From positions 1 to 48,975 of the forward strand of contig CALWHM010000013.1 of assembly GCA_944380395.1 (NCBI GenBank): a stretch of DNA of 48,975 bases. Direction: 5' to 3'. The translations under genes and the position numbers were made by a program. Source of the DNA: an uncultured Clostridia bacterium. Its GTDB lineage: Bacteria > Bacillota > Clostridia > Christensenellales > UBA3700. Positions within the stretch are counted from its first letter, which is position 1; every line of letters starts with the position of its first letter. Shown here in pieces: positions 1 through 8,052 of this stretch. The notes under the pieces are model-generated. The model was not told the DNA's origin. It did not search any database and saw only the letters and a list, made by a program, of their open reading frames with translations.

Positions 1-487
1 CAAATATTTGCAGGTCGTCGAAACAGGCACCGTCAATCCGGGCAATATCATCCATGCCTACCCTGAAGTCAAATTCGAATTTGACGAAGGGGATCTCTCT
101 CTTCCCGAAAATACCGATCCCAACAAGCTGGTGGTGCTTGTAAGCGTGTACGATCACGATTGGATAGACGGTACCGATCCCGACTGCGGAGCAAGCGAGT
201 ATACGCAAGCCCGCTTTCGGCTGTCCGACACGGGATCAAAGATGTTCGCGATGCTGTATATAGAAGGACACAGATATTCCGTCAGCGTATCGCTGTACAC
301 CTATACCAACGATTATGAAACGGATATGCACCCCGAATTTTCTCCGGTAGACGGCAATACTCTTTATGTCTACGACAACCTGGCGGGAGTCGGCAATTCA
401 GTCCAAAAAGACGATAACGGCACGTCGTGGCTGACTATAACGAACACACAAAGCCCGGTGACGCTTACTGTTGACGTGCGCCGATAA
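1..487 (+). CDS. C-terminal part of an unidentified, probably secreted protein (5' end outside window)
   Basis: The frame is open from the left edge to TAA at 485-487, followed at once by a second TAA. A TTG occurs at position 8, but the frame is already open before it and no ribosome binding site is visible, so this is best read as the end of a longer gene. About 160 residues are visible, rich in Asp, Thr, Tyr and Val, with alternating hydrophobic positions typical of beta-sandwich extracellular domains and no membrane anchor at the C-terminus. I do not recognise the family. A hairpin follows the stop. Confidence 0.6.
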   Translation, partial: KYLQVVETGTVNPGNIIHAYPEVKFEFDEGDLSLPENTDPNKLVVLVSVYDHDWIDGTDPDCGASEYTQARFRLSDTGSKMFAMLYIEGHRYSVSVSLYTYTNDYETDMHPEFSPVDGNTLYVYDNLAGVGNSVQKDDNGTSWLTITNTQSPVTLTVDVRR

Positions 488-494
488 TAAAACT

Positions 495-516
495 GCGCGC
501 ATAAATTTATGCGCGC
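495..516. terminator. Bidirectional terminator-like hairpin between convergent genes
   Basis: A perfect 11-bp inverted repeat (GCGCGCATAAA and its complement) lies 8 bases after the stop at 487 and 29 bases before the end of the leftward M23 gene. Both sides are A/T-rich. Its place between two convergent genes suits a shared terminator. Confidence 0.6.
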
Positions 517-544
517 AATTTTATCCGCGAAATTATCGTACCGT

Positions 545-1255
545 CTATTTATCTCCTTCTTTCAGATAGGTGGATATATCCTCGTACTCTCCGTTCACTT
601 TGAGTTCCACATGCACGTGGGGCGCGTCCGCGCATTCAAAGTAAAATCCGTTTGCTATTTTACCTATTACGTCGCCGCTTTCAACCTTGTCACCCACCGC
701 GACGGATACGTCGCCGAGCAGCTTGCAGGTGGTCACGTAGCCGTTTTCATGAGTTATTTCCACAACTCCGCCGTAGTAAGAATCGGTGCTGACCGCCGTA
801 ACGGTACCGTCGAAAACCGCCTTCACTTCACTACCCTCCGCCGCGGCAAAGTCGGTGCCGATATGCGTTTTCCACTTGTTTTCCGTGGCGTTGAACACAA
901 GCTCGTCCTCCGAGTGTCCCTGGCTTACCGTTGCCTGTTCCACGGGCAGTTCGGGCGCAAAAGTCCATTCGGGTTCGGGATCCACCGTAGGCGTATCGTC
1001 GTCATCGGGCGGGGTCACGATAGGCGTATCGTCATCGTCGTCCGGCACTTGTATGGTAGGCGTATCCGGCATATCGTCCGGCTGGGAGCCGAGCACCGCC
1101 GCAACCACTATCATGGCGGCAATCGCCAGAATGCACAATATCATTAAAATGATATAGATGTTCTTGCGGAAGAATACCGCAACGTTCGCCGCGGCGCGCT
1201 TTGCCCTGCCGCCGCCTTCTACGGGCGCTTCGCCGCTTGTCTTTTTCCTTTTCAT
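545..1255 (-). CDS. Membrane-anchored M23 family (SpoIIQ-like) endopeptidase
   Basis: The 236-residue protein has a Lys-rich cytoplasmic start, one membrane segment (about residues 33-55), an acidic low-complexity linker with repeated Asp and Thr-Pro (about 58-96) and a C-terminal LytM/M23 domain. The zinc and catalytic motifs are complete: H131-x3-D135 and H213-x-H215. This architecture matches SpoIIQ, the forespore protein that binds SpoIIIAH across the engulfed membranes. Clostridial SpoIIQ keeps the first His that Bacillus SpoIIQ lacks, so an active peptidase is predicted. A GGAGGT site lies just upstream of the ATG. It follows the 1273-1686 gene by 17 bases and is probably cotranscribed with it. 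A general cell-wall M23 peptidase is the alternative. Confidence 0.75.
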   Translation of the reverse strand: MKRKKTSGEAPVEGGGRAKRAAANVAVFFRKNIYIILMILCILAIAAMIVVAAVLGSQPDDMPDTPTIQVPDDDDDTPIVTPPDDDDTPTVDPEPEWTFAPELPVEQATVSQGHSEDELVFNATENKWKTHIGTDFAAAEGSEVKAVFDGTVTAVSTDSYYGGVVEITHENGYVTTCKLLGDVSVAVGDKVESGDVIGKIANGFYFECADAPHVHVELKVNGEYEDISTYLKEGDK

Positions 1256-1272
1256 GTTATACCTCCGAATAT

Positions 1273-1686
1273 TTAATAGCTGCCCATTATCAGCGGTATA
1301 CCCACGATAAGGCAGTTTTCGCCTTTAACTATCTGCACGTTCACAAGCTCTCCGCCCAGATCCACCGCCGCGCCCGTCAGCGGCGAGTATGCATAATAGC
1401 ACTCTCTGCCCGCCGCGTCGCTGCGCCGCGAACGCACCACTTTCAGCCTTTCCATCACTTCGGCTGCGGATAGAGTATTGCCCGCAATTTCCAACCTTAT
1501 ACCCATAAATTCACCGCTTGTGTAAAGCCGATAAAACTCGTCGGGATTTGAAAGTATCTTATAGCCGTCCCCGCTTGCCATATATATCTCCGCAATTTCG
1601 CTCTGAGGAAGCAAAAGCGTGGGCGCGCAAATTAGCGCCGCACCCAAGGCTAAAAGCATAATAATGAGTATAAGCTTTATTTTCAT
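1273..1686 (-). CDS. Small membrane-anchored protein upstream of the SpoIIQ-like gene
   Basis: The 137-residue protein starts with a hydrophobic segment (about residues 4-28) that could be a signal anchor. The rest is a small soluble domain with mixed helix and strand character, ending in a hydrophobic Gly-Ile-Pro-Leu-Ile stretch. I cannot assign a family. It is transcribed into the M23 gene with a 17-base gap, so a role in the same envelope or sporulation process is plausible by context only. No clear Shine-Dalgarno precedes the ATG. Confidence 0.55.
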   Translation of the reverse strand: MKIKLILIIMLLALGAALICAPTLLLPQSEIAEIYMASGDGYKILSNPDEFYRLYTSGEFMGIRLEIAGNTLSAAEVMERLKVVRSRRSDAAGRECYYAYSPLTGAAVDLGGELVNVQIVKGENCLIVGIPLIMGSY

Positions 1687-1756
1687 AGCTTGATTATTGC
1701 CGTAATTTTCAGCGTAAATACCTTAAAAATATACGTTTGCCCGTATTGATAAAAAT

Positions 1757-1778
1757 GCGCCCGACTTTTATCGGGCGC
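1757..1778 (-). terminator. Rho-independent terminator downstream of the GH2 gene
   Basis: A perfect 8-bp stem (GCGCCCGA with its complement) and a 6-base loop are followed, read leftwards, by ATTTTTATC. It is the stronger of two hairpins after the glycoside hydrolase gene. Confidence 0.7.
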
Positions 1779-1870
1779 GGCAAATATTCTTCTCTTTATA
1801 TCCGATTTGCTTTTAATATTCGTATAGGCGGCTGTTTGAAAAGCCTGCGCATTCCGAAACGGCATAATAA

Positions 1871-1893
1871 GGGCGCGCTTTTTCGGCGCGCCC
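1871..1893 (-). terminator. GC-rich hairpin directly after the GH2 stop
   Basis: An 8-bp GGGCGCGC stem with a 7-base loop lies 8 bases beyond the stop codon. The T-run on the leftward strand is poor (TTATTATG), so it may be a weak terminator or 3'-end stabiliser ahead of the stronger one at 1757-1778. Confidence 0.5.
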
Positions 1894-1900
1894 GCTGATT

Positions 1901-3835
1901 TTATTCTCCGAACGGATCCTTGCCGTCCTCTTTTTTGGCTATATCTTCTTCTATGCGCCTGTCGTAGTCTGTCGTATAAGCGGCGTGTTCGAAATAAAGG
2001 CGGTCGTTGATGTTGTTCAAAAGCTCCCTGCCCGCCTTGTTCACTTTGCGGTCGTAAGTGAGAATGCCGTTTATCTCCTCCTCAACGTCGGAAAGCTGGG
2101 TATATACGCTCGCGCACAAGCCCTGCTGTATGGCTGGAACGACTTCACGGGTATAGAGTTTGTCTATATTTTCTCTCAATTCGTCTTGGTCGCGGAATAT
2201 CTTATATCCGAATATCTTGTGCGGCATTTGCATATGCTCTTTCACGGGCATTGAGTATCCGCCGAATTCGGACAGCACCACGCAGCGCTTTTCGTCCTTG
2301 GGCATACGGAACTTGCGGAAATATATGTGATACGACTTGAAATCGTAATATTGTCTGCCCTGGTCGTGCCAACCGCTCACACTGTCTATAAGGCGGGTAT
2401 CGTCTATGCCGCGGACATAGTCCGTCATCGCAACGCTGTCAAACTGCCCCCAACCTTCGTTGAATATACACCACAGCACTATGGACGGGAAACAGCGCAG
2501 ATACTTCACCGTGTCTCCAACAAACTTTTTGTAATTTTCGCGTTCCTGCTTATCAGCGCGGGCGAATGCCTTGTAACGCTTGGTGTCGTCCAGCATTATG
2601 CCCACAAACGGCAGAGCTCCGATAACGGCAAAGTTGTACTTATCTCCGCCGGAAACCATATCCTGCCACACCAGCATACCCAGCCTGTCGCAATGGTAGT
2701 ACCAGCGCGCAGGCTCTATTTTGATATGCTTGCGGATCATATTAAAGCCGCAGTCCTTCATAGCCCGGATATCGTTTATCATAGCCCTGTCCGAAGGCGG
2801 GGTAAGCATGCTTTCGGGATAGTAACCCTGGTCGAGCACGCCGCTTTGAAAGATATATTCGCCGTTCAGCTTTACGCGCTTATATCCGCGCATATCCGTG
2901 ACAAGTTCTATCTTTCTCATAGCAAAATAAGTGCGCACACTGTCACTTTCGCTCTTTATCAGCACTTTATACAAAAACGGCGAATCGGGCGACCACATCT
3001 TGACCGCGCCCAGCTTTATCACGTTATCTCCCGCCGCGCCCTGCACGCAGGCTATCTCCTTGCCTTCATCGTATATCTTTATCGTAAGCTCGCCTATATC
3101 CCCGCAAGCCGTCACGTTTACGTTTACGGCGGCGGCGTCGGGGTCAGCAAAGCACACCGCGTTTTCAATATAATTTTCGGGGACCGTTTCCGTCCACACC
3201 GTGCCCCATATGCCCGACTGCGGAGTATACCAAATGCCGCCGCGCGAAAGCGTCTGCTTGCCCTTGGGTACGGGTACGGAATCGGAAAAATCCACCACGT
3301 GCACTTCAAGCGCGTTGTCGCCGTGCTTGCACGCGCCGGTGACATCGTAATAAAACGGCAGATATCCGCCTTCGTGCACGCCGAAACTTACGCCGTTCAC
3401 AATGACTTCGCACTTTTCGTCCACGGCGTCAAAGTGCAGCAATATCCTGTCCCTGCCGCCGTATTTGAAGGTGGTCTTGTATATCAAAACCTCATTCCTG
3501 TCCAATATCCTGCCCACGCCGCTTGCGTCGCATTCGGGGCTGAACGGCACCAATATTTTGCCCGTCGTCTTGTCCGTCCTTCCGCCCTTGCGCACATACT
3601 CGCTTGCGGAGATGACGGTATAGTCCCAACTGCCGTTGAGCACATCGAAGTTGCTCCTTTCCATCTGGGGGCGCGGATATTCCGCACGTGGCTTTTCCGT
3701 TATCTTGAAATCGCCGTTTTCATCGCCCGTGCTCAGTTTGACGCGCCGCGCCCACTGACGGCACGCCTTGTCATAGCGTGAAGAAGAAGCCTGCTTGCAA
3801 AATGGATACTTGCCGATAATTTCCGTTAAAGTCAT
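1901..3835 (-). CDS. Glycoside hydrolase family 2 enzyme, cytoplasmic
   Basis: The 644-residue protein has the GH2 order: an N-terminal jelly-roll sugar-binding domain (about residues 60-220), an immunoglobulin-like domain (about 222-310) and a TIM barrel (about 315-600). The acid/base Glu is E460 in FNEGWG and the nucleophile is E523 in LSEFGG. There is no signal peptide, so it probably acts on imported oligosaccharides. GH2 includes beta-galactosidases, beta-glucuronidases and beta-mannosidases; the substrate cannot be read from sequence. Its GGAGG site and consensus promoter lie in the 177-base divergent gap shared with the sodium symporter. Confidence 0.9.
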   Translation of the reverse strand: MTLTEIIGKYPFCKQASSSRYDKACRQWARRVKLSTGDENGDFKITEKPRAEYPRPQMERSNFDVLNGSWDYTVISASEYVRKGGRTDKTTGKILVPFSPECDASGVGRILDRNEVLIYKTTFKYGGRDRILLHFDAVDEKCEVIVNGVSFGVHEGGYLPFYYDVTGACKHGDNALEVHVVDFSDSVPVPKGKQTLSRGGIWYTPQSGIWGTVWTETVPENYIENAVCFADPDAAAVNVNVTACGDIGELTIKIYDEGKEIACVQGAAGDNVIKLGAVKMWSPDSPFLYKVLIKSESDSVRTYFAMRKIELVTDMRGYKRVKLNGEYIFQSGVLDQGYYPESMLTPPSDRAMINDIRAMKDCGFNMIRKHIKIEPARWYYHCDRLGMLVWQDMVSGGDKYNFAVIGALPFVGIMLDDTKRYKAFARADKQERENYKKFVGDTVKYLRCFPSIVLWCIFNEGWGQFDSVAMTDYVRGIDDTRLIDSVSGWHDQGRQYYDFKSYHIYFRKFRMPKDEKRCVVLSEFGGYSMPVKEHMQMPHKIFGYKIFRDQDELRENIDKLYTREVVPAIQQGLCASVYTQLSDVEEEINGILTYDRKVNKAGRELLNNINDRLYFEHAAYTTDYDRRIEEDIAKKEDGKDPFGE

Positions 3836-3853
3836 AATAGTCCTCCGTATTTA

Positions 3854-3882
3854 ATTATATTTGCCGCGCGCGCCGTTGTCAA
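3854..3882 (-). promoter_or_regulatory. Consensus sigma-A promoter of the GH2 gene
   Basis: On the leftward strand TTGACA (3882-3877) and TATAAT (3859-3854) are separated by exactly 17 bases. The predicted leader is about 12 bases and holds the GGAGG site. Confidence 0.85.
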
Positions 3883-3952
3883 TACGCACGCGCAAAAAAT
3901 GCGTCGATTTAACCTTTTTGCAATAATTGCGCGGCAATTCGCCCCGAAAACG

Positions 3953-3981
3953 TTGACATATTTTCCACATTGGTTTATAAT
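3953..3981 (+). promoter_or_regulatory. Consensus sigma-A promoter of the symporter gene
   Basis: TTGACA (3953-3958) and TATAAT (3976-3981) are spaced by 17 bases, giving a leader of about 25 bases. It lies back to back with the GH2 promoter, leaving about 70 bases between the two -35 boxes. Confidence 0.85.
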
Positions 3982-4012
3982 CGGTTTGTTATTATTTTCA
4001 CAAAGGTGGAGC

Positions 4013-5476
4013 ATGGACAAGTTCGGACAGATAATAGCCGATATAGACGAGTTCGTATGGGGCATACCGCTCATCGTACTCATTTTGGGTGTGGGGATAT
4101 ATCTCACTTTCCGCCTTGTGTTTCTCCCGCTTATCCGTTTGCCGCGCGCGTTCAGATATATGTTCGCCAAGGAAAAGGGCGGCAAGGGCGAAGTTTCCAG
4201 CTTCGGAGCGCTGTGTACCGCGCTTTCCGCAACGATAGGCACAGGCAACATTGTCGGCGTGGCAACCGCGATAGTGGCGGGCGGACCGGGCGCGATGTTC
4301 TGGATGTGGATGGCGGCGTTCTTCGGAATGGCCACCAAGTTCGCCGAAGGCGTGCTGGCGGTGAGATACCGCAAAGTCTACCACGACGGGCACGCGCTGG
4401 GCGGTCCCTTCTACTACATAGAGCGCGGCTTGGGACCCAAATTCAAATGGCTTGCGGTGCTGTTTGCGGTATTCGGTATGTGCGTGGGCTTGTTCGGTAT
4501 AGGCACCTTCACGCAGGTAAACTCCATCTCCTCTGCGGTGAACGAGATAATCCCCTCCTCCACCGTCTCGTTTTTGGGCGGAGAGTTCACCGTGTCCACG
4601 ATAGTTTCGGGCGCGATACTCACCGTGATAGTGGCGCTGGTGCTCATAGGCGGAGTCAAGCGCATAGCCAAAGTTTCCGAAGCCGTAGTGCCGTTTATGG
4701 CGATAGCTTACATATTGTTCGGCGTGATAGTGATATTTGCCAACATCACCGCCGTGCCCGAAGCGTTCAGGCAGATATTCGTGGGCGCGTTCAACCCCAA
4801 AGCCGTGGCGGGCGGAGCCGCGGGCAGCATGCTTGTGGCTATGCAGATGGGCATTGCGCGCGGCATATTCTCCAATGAAGCGGGACTGGGTTCCGCGCCG
4901 ATAGCGGCGGCGGTGGCTTCCACGCGCGAACCCGTAAGGCAGGGACTTGTTTCAATGACGGGCACTTTCATAGATACGCTTGTTGTGTGCACAATGACGG
5001 GACTTACCATAGTCATCACGGGCAGCTGGAATATAGGCGAAGAAGGCGTGGGCGTCACGATAAACGCATTTTCTCAGGGTCTGCCCGGCTTTTTGGCGGA
5101 AGCGGGACCCGTCATATTGCTCATATGCCTTATCTTTTTTGCTTTCACCACCATTTTGGGCTGGAACTTTTACGGAGAGCGCTGTTTGGAATATCTGGTC
5201 GGGCGCAATAAAAAAGCCATTCTCGCCTACCGCGTGCTGTATATCTTGGCGGTATTTATAGGACCTTATATGACGATCCAGGCGGTGTGGGACATAGCGG
5301 ACATATTCAACGGACTTATGGCTATCCCCAACCTGATAGCCGTCATTCTGCTTTCAGGAGAAGTGGTCAAACTGAGCAAAAGCTTTTTCAAACGCTTCCC
5401 GAAAATAACTTCGGAAGCGCCGCCTACGCCGGAAGAAGAGTGCGAAAGCGTAAAATACAACTGCGACATAATATAA
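4013..5476 (+). CDS. Alanine/glycine:cation symporter family (AGCS) protein
   Basis: The 487-residue polytopic protein has about ten or more membrane segments and the AGCS signatures: TIGTGNIVGVATAI near residue 75, a GGPGAMFWMWM segment and a FSNEAGLGSAPI stretch near residue 286. AGCS proteins import alanine or glycine with sodium. I chose the ATG at 4013 because an AAAGGTGG site precedes it and a consensus promoter ends 31 bases upstream; the frame is open further upstream but that part contains the promoter. It is divergent from the GH2 gene. A terminator follows. Confidence 0.9.
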   Translation: MDKFGQIIADIDEFVWGIPLIVLILGVGIYLTFRLVFLPLIRLPRAFRYMFAKEKGGKGEVSSFGALCTALSATIGTGNIVGVATAIVAGGPGAMFWMWMAAFFGMATKFAEGVLAVRYRKVYHDGHALGGPFYYIERGLGPKFKWLAVLFAVFGMCVGLFGIGTFTQVNSISSAVNEIIPSSTVSFLGGEFTVSTIVSGAILTVIVALVLIGGVKRIAKVSEAVVPFMAIAYILFGVIVIFANITAVPEAFRQIFVGAFNPKAVAGGAAGSMLVAMQMGIARGIFSNEAGLGSAPIAAAVASTREPVRQGLVSMTGTFIDTLVVCTMTGLTIVITGSWNIGEEGVGVTINAFSQGLPGFLAEAGPVILLICLIFFAFTTILGWNFYGERCLEYLVGRNKKAILAYRVLYILAVFIGPYMTIQAVWDIADIFNGLMAIPNLIAVILLSGEVVKLSKSFFKRFPKITSEAPPTPEEECESVKYNCDII

Positions 5477-5482
5477 AAAAGC

Positions 5483-5508
5483 AAGCCTTGATAAGATATT
5501 CAAGGCTT
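5483..5508 (+). terminator. Terminator of the symporter gene
   Basis: A 9-bp stem (AAGCCTTGA with its complement) and an 8-base loop lie 6 bases after the stop. The stem is preceded by A6 and followed by a T-rich run, so it could work in both directions. Confidence 0.8.
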
Positions 5509-5555
5509 TTGCATTTACAAAAATCAAAAGAACCCGCGGCGCCGAAAACAAGCGG

Positions 5556-5609
5556 TCACCTGCAGAATATGCCTACGAGAATCAACAAGCTGAGTACCGT
5601 AATCACCAT
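5556..5609 (-). CDS. Candidate 17-residue hydrophobic peptide
   Basis: A leftward ATG at 5609 has AGGAGG 8 bases upstream, one of the best ribosome binding sites in the window. The frame encodes MVITVLSLLILVGIFCR and then TGA, so almost all of the peptide is one hydrophobic segment. It resembles single-span membrane peptides such as type I toxins or small transporter subunits, but the sequence matches none I can name. TATAAT lies upstream at 5643-5638 without a good -35. It sits between convergent genes, 88 bases beyond the acyltransferase stop. Confidence 0.45.
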   Translation of the reverse strand: MVITVLSLLILVGIFCR

Positions 5610-5674
5610 TTATATCGCCTCCTGAGTTATTTTCAACGATATTATAAAGGCTGATAAATGAATATATTAGTCAT

Positions 5675-5695
5675 ATTTGAAAAAATTTTTCAAAT
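5675..5695. repeat. 21-base A/T-rich dyad
   Basis: ATTTGAAAAA and its complement surround one central base, between the acyltransferase stop and the small hydrophobic ORF. It could be an operator or a weak terminator; the stem has only two G-C pairs. Confidence 0.4.
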
Positions 5696-5697
5696 TT

Positions 5698-6525
5698 TCA
5701 CAAATTTTTAATTCCAAAACCGAGTCCGAATTTTCCGCCCTGCTTATAATATTCCAAGGCGGACTTTTGCAAAGAAGTCTTTGGAGTAAGTTTTTGCATA
5801 TCCGGCTTTCTCGACCCGAAAATATAGTACAGCGCGTCCCCGTCAAGGCGGCGGGAGCCAACTATATCAAACGCGGCGGAAAACTTGGTTATATTGGACT
5901 TTTCGCCCATAAATTTTTCATTGCCCGGATACAGCAGCCAGGAAAGGCACACGCATACGGAATATTCCGCAGCAAAATATTTTTTGAAGAACATAGGGGC
6001 GGCGTAAAACGAAGCGCGCCATGCGTTTTCGTCCAATTTACCCGTGCGCGGAATGTGCACGTTCAGGCATTGAGCGGGCAGTTTGAGCGTTTTTATCGCG
6101 CACTTCAAGCCCATATTGAGTATGACGGGACGCTTTATCGGCTGAAATTGCAGTCTGCCAAGTTTGAACAGCTCAAGTCGGACGTGATGGGCAAGCCAAG
6201 CGGTGTTTTCAAGTCCGCTCTCCGCCCTGCCCGTGCGGCGGCACTCGCCCGTCCACACGCCTATATCGCTCATAGTGTCGTAAAATATACTGTCGGAGAT
6301 GCCCTTCTCCGCGTATCGCGTATGCGCTATATCAGCCGCGCATAAAGTCACGGCAAGTCTTTCTCCCAAGTCGGGATAGGTGAGCTTTTTATCCGAAATG
6401 AACTTTTCCGCTTTTTTGCGCAGTTCCGCCTCCCGCGGAAAATATTTTTGCGCCGTGCGCGCGTCATCCGCGCTTATGCAGCCGCGTTCCAGAAAATCTT
6501 CCGTTATGCGCTCCAAGCCGTTCAT
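5698..6525 (-). CDS. Acyltransferase-domain protein of the NAT_N/GNAT_C type
   Basis: The 275-residue protein resembles the family annotated 'acyltransferase domain-containing protein', with a helical N-terminal domain and a GNAT-like C-terminal domain. The supporting features are a conserved LNVHIPRTGKLD segment near residue 158, a VCLSWLLYPG segment near 197 and a SNITKF segment near 214. The substrate is unknown. Its ATG overlaps the rsmI stop by 4 bases (ATGA), so it is translated in the same operon. This assignment rests on remembered motif patterns, not on a search. Confidence 0.6.
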   Translation of the reverse strand: MNGLERITEDFLERGCISADDARTAQKYFPREAELRKKAEKFISDKKLTYPDLGERLAVTLCAADIAHTRYAEKGISDSIFYDTMSDIGVWTGECRRTGRAESGLENTAWLAHHVRLELFKLGRLQFQPIKRPVILNMGLKCAIKTLKLPAQCLNVHIPRTGKLDENAWRASFYAAPMFFKKYFAAEYSVCVCLSWLLYPGNEKFMGEKSNITKFSAAFDIVGSRRLDGDALYYIFGSRKPDMQKLTPKTSLQKSALEYYKQGGKFGLGFGIKNL

Positions 6526-7343
6526 TGCCCTTCCTCCCTCAGCTTCAGCGCCATTTTATACACTTCGTCGCGCGGCAACCTGCAGCGCGCAGCCACCTGC
6601 TTTATCGCGCTCTTCCTGTCCTCTCCGCAATCAAGGAGCCGCTTTAACATATCCTCCGGATCGGGCGTTTCCTCCCCCTCTCCCGCATATACTATAACCA
6701 CGTATTCGCCGCGCGGTTCGGGCACGGATATCTCGCCCAGCACGCCCTCTTCCACTTCTTCGAACATCTTTGTAAGTTCGCGCGCCAGCGTCACTCTGCG
6801 CGCTCCGAGCAGAGAAAAGAGAAAGTCCAGCTGTTTTTGCAGATCGTGCGGGGAAACATACATCACAAGCGCGGAAGGCACGTTCTTGAACGCGGATATG
6901 AGCGCCGTCTTATCCTTTGACTTTTCGGGAAGAAAGCCCAAAAACGTAAAGGCACCCTCTACTCCCGCAAGCGCCGCGGCTGTTGTCAGTGCGGTGGGTC
7001 CGGGCGCACAGGTCACGGTCATTCCCGCGCTGCGCGCAAGACGTACGACCACCGCGCCGGGATCGGATATCCCCGGCATGCCCGCGTCCGTTATCAGCGC
7101 CACGTTTTTGCCCTCTTCAAGCAGTTGCAAAATGTATTCCGCGCCGCTTTTTTCATTGTGTTTATGATAGCTCACCAGCGGCTTTTTCACGCCCCTGCCC
7201 AGCAAAAACGGCAGCGAACGGCGCGTATCCTCGCAGGCTATGACGTCGGCGTTCATAAGCGCGTCCAGCGCGCGCTCCGTCATATCGCGGGCGTTGCCTA
7301 TCGGCGTGCCCACAAGTGTGAGAGTTCCGCTAGTTTTTTCCAT
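6522..7343 (-). CDS. rsmI: 16S rRNA (cytidine1402-2'-O)-methyltransferase RsmI
   Basis: RsmI methylates the ribose of C1402 in the ribosomal decoding centre. The 273-residue protein has the tetrapyrrole-methylase fold: GTLTLVGTPIGNARDMTERA at the N-terminus, CEDTRRS near residue 37, a DAGMPGISDPG loop near 86 and CAPGPTALTTA near 112. The C-terminal helical region ends in an Arg/Lys-rich segment, as usual. The gene overlaps the trmN6-like gene by 14 bases and the acyltransferase gene by 4, a tightly coupled operon. Length is normal. Confidence 0.95.
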   Translation of the reverse strand: MEKTSGTLTLVGTPIGNARDMTERALDALMNADVIACEDTRRSLPFLLGRGVKKPLVSYHKHNEKSGAEYILQLLEEGKNVALITDAGMPGISDPGAVVVRLARSAGMTVTCAPGPTALTTAAALAGVEGAFTFLGFLPEKSKDKTALISAFKNVPSALVMYVSPHDLQKQLDFLFSLLGARRVTLARELTKMFEEVEEGVLGEISVPEPRGEYVVIVYAGEGEETPDPEDMLKRLLDCGEDRKSAIKQVAARCRLPRDEVYKMALKLREEGQ

Positions 7344-8049
7344 ACATCTTCGCCGCCTCCGCGGTCATACTTCCGTCCTCGTTATACACGGTAAGGGAAT
7401 TCAATTTCATTCCCGGTCTGCCGCCCTTGACGGCGGTCACGATAAAGGTATCCGCCTGCCGCCCGGGCTTGGGATAGATCAGAGTTACGCATTTGGGCTG
7501 CAAGGCGTGATTGGAAAGCAAGGTGAGCGCCTCCGCCATTCTCTCCACTTTATGCACCATATAAAATCTGCCGCCTTCGCGCAGCAGGAGCGCGCCCTCC
7601 GCGGCAAGGTCTTGCAGCGTGCAGGTGCTTTCGTGGCGGGACAGAGCGCTGCGCACATCTCCGCGCACTTCGCCGCTGCCCGCTTTGAAGTAAGGCGGAT
7701 TGGAAACAATCGCGTCGAACACGGGCAGTTTTTCGTGACAGCCCTTAATATCCCCTTCGTAAACGATTATTTTATCGGAAAGTTTGTTTAATTCGGCGTT
7801 GCGGCGCGCAAGCTCCGCCGCCCACGGCTGAAATTCCACCGCCGTCACGCTTGCGCCGCGCTTGGCGGCGATGATAACGGAGATAATGCCGCTGCCCGCG
7901 CCCAAGTCCGCCACCTTATCCCCCGCGCCCGCCGCCACGGAGTTGGCAAGCAGGACCGCGTCGGACGTAAAACAGTAAGCGTCCGCGCGCTGAATGAGCA
8001 TCAGCCCGTTAAATTGCAGATCGTCCAGCCTTTCCCCCGCGTTGAGCAT
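7330..8049 (-). CDS. trmN6: tRNA1(Val) adenine-37 N6-methyltransferase family protein
   Basis: The 239-residue SAM-dependent methyltransferase starts with the ERLDDLQFNGLMLIQ element seen in this family. It has motif I (ADLGAGSGIIS, about residues 47-57), an acidic motif II (VEFQPWA, about 71-77) and the N6-adenine motif NPPY at 117-120. In many Firmicutes this gene lies immediately before rsmI, as here. A GGAG site precedes the ATG, and the upstream exonuclease ends only 3 bases before it. The exact RNA target is inferred from family membership. Confidence 0.88.
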   Translation of the reverse strand: MLNAGERLDDLQFNGLMLIQRADAYCFTSDAVLLANSVAAGAGDKVADLGAGSGIISVIIAAKRGASVTAVEFQPWAAELARRNAELNKLSDKIIVYEGDIKGCHEKLPVFDAIVSNPPYFKAGSGEVRGDVRSALSRHESTCTLQDLAAEGALLLREGGRFYMVHKVERMAEALTLLSNHALQPKCVTLIYPKPGRQADTFIVTAVKGGRPGMKLNSLTVYNEDGSMTAEAAKMYGKN

Positions 8050-8052
8050 ACT

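Larger units (their letters stand above)
1687..1900. other. Intergenic stretch with two hairpins, no convincing gene
   Basis: A 60-codon leftward frame exists here but it has no ribosome binding site, spans a terminator-like hairpin and its product resembles no protein family. The two hairpins listed separately are the only structure I see. Confidence 0.5.

Noticed and set aside
1683-1865. 60-codon leftward frame
   Set aside because: It spans a terminator-like hairpin, has no ribosome binding site and has no recognisable product.
2327-3781. 484-codon rightward frame opposite the GH2 gene
   Set aside because: It is the antisense shadow of a gene with clear GH2 catalytic motifs and has no start signals.
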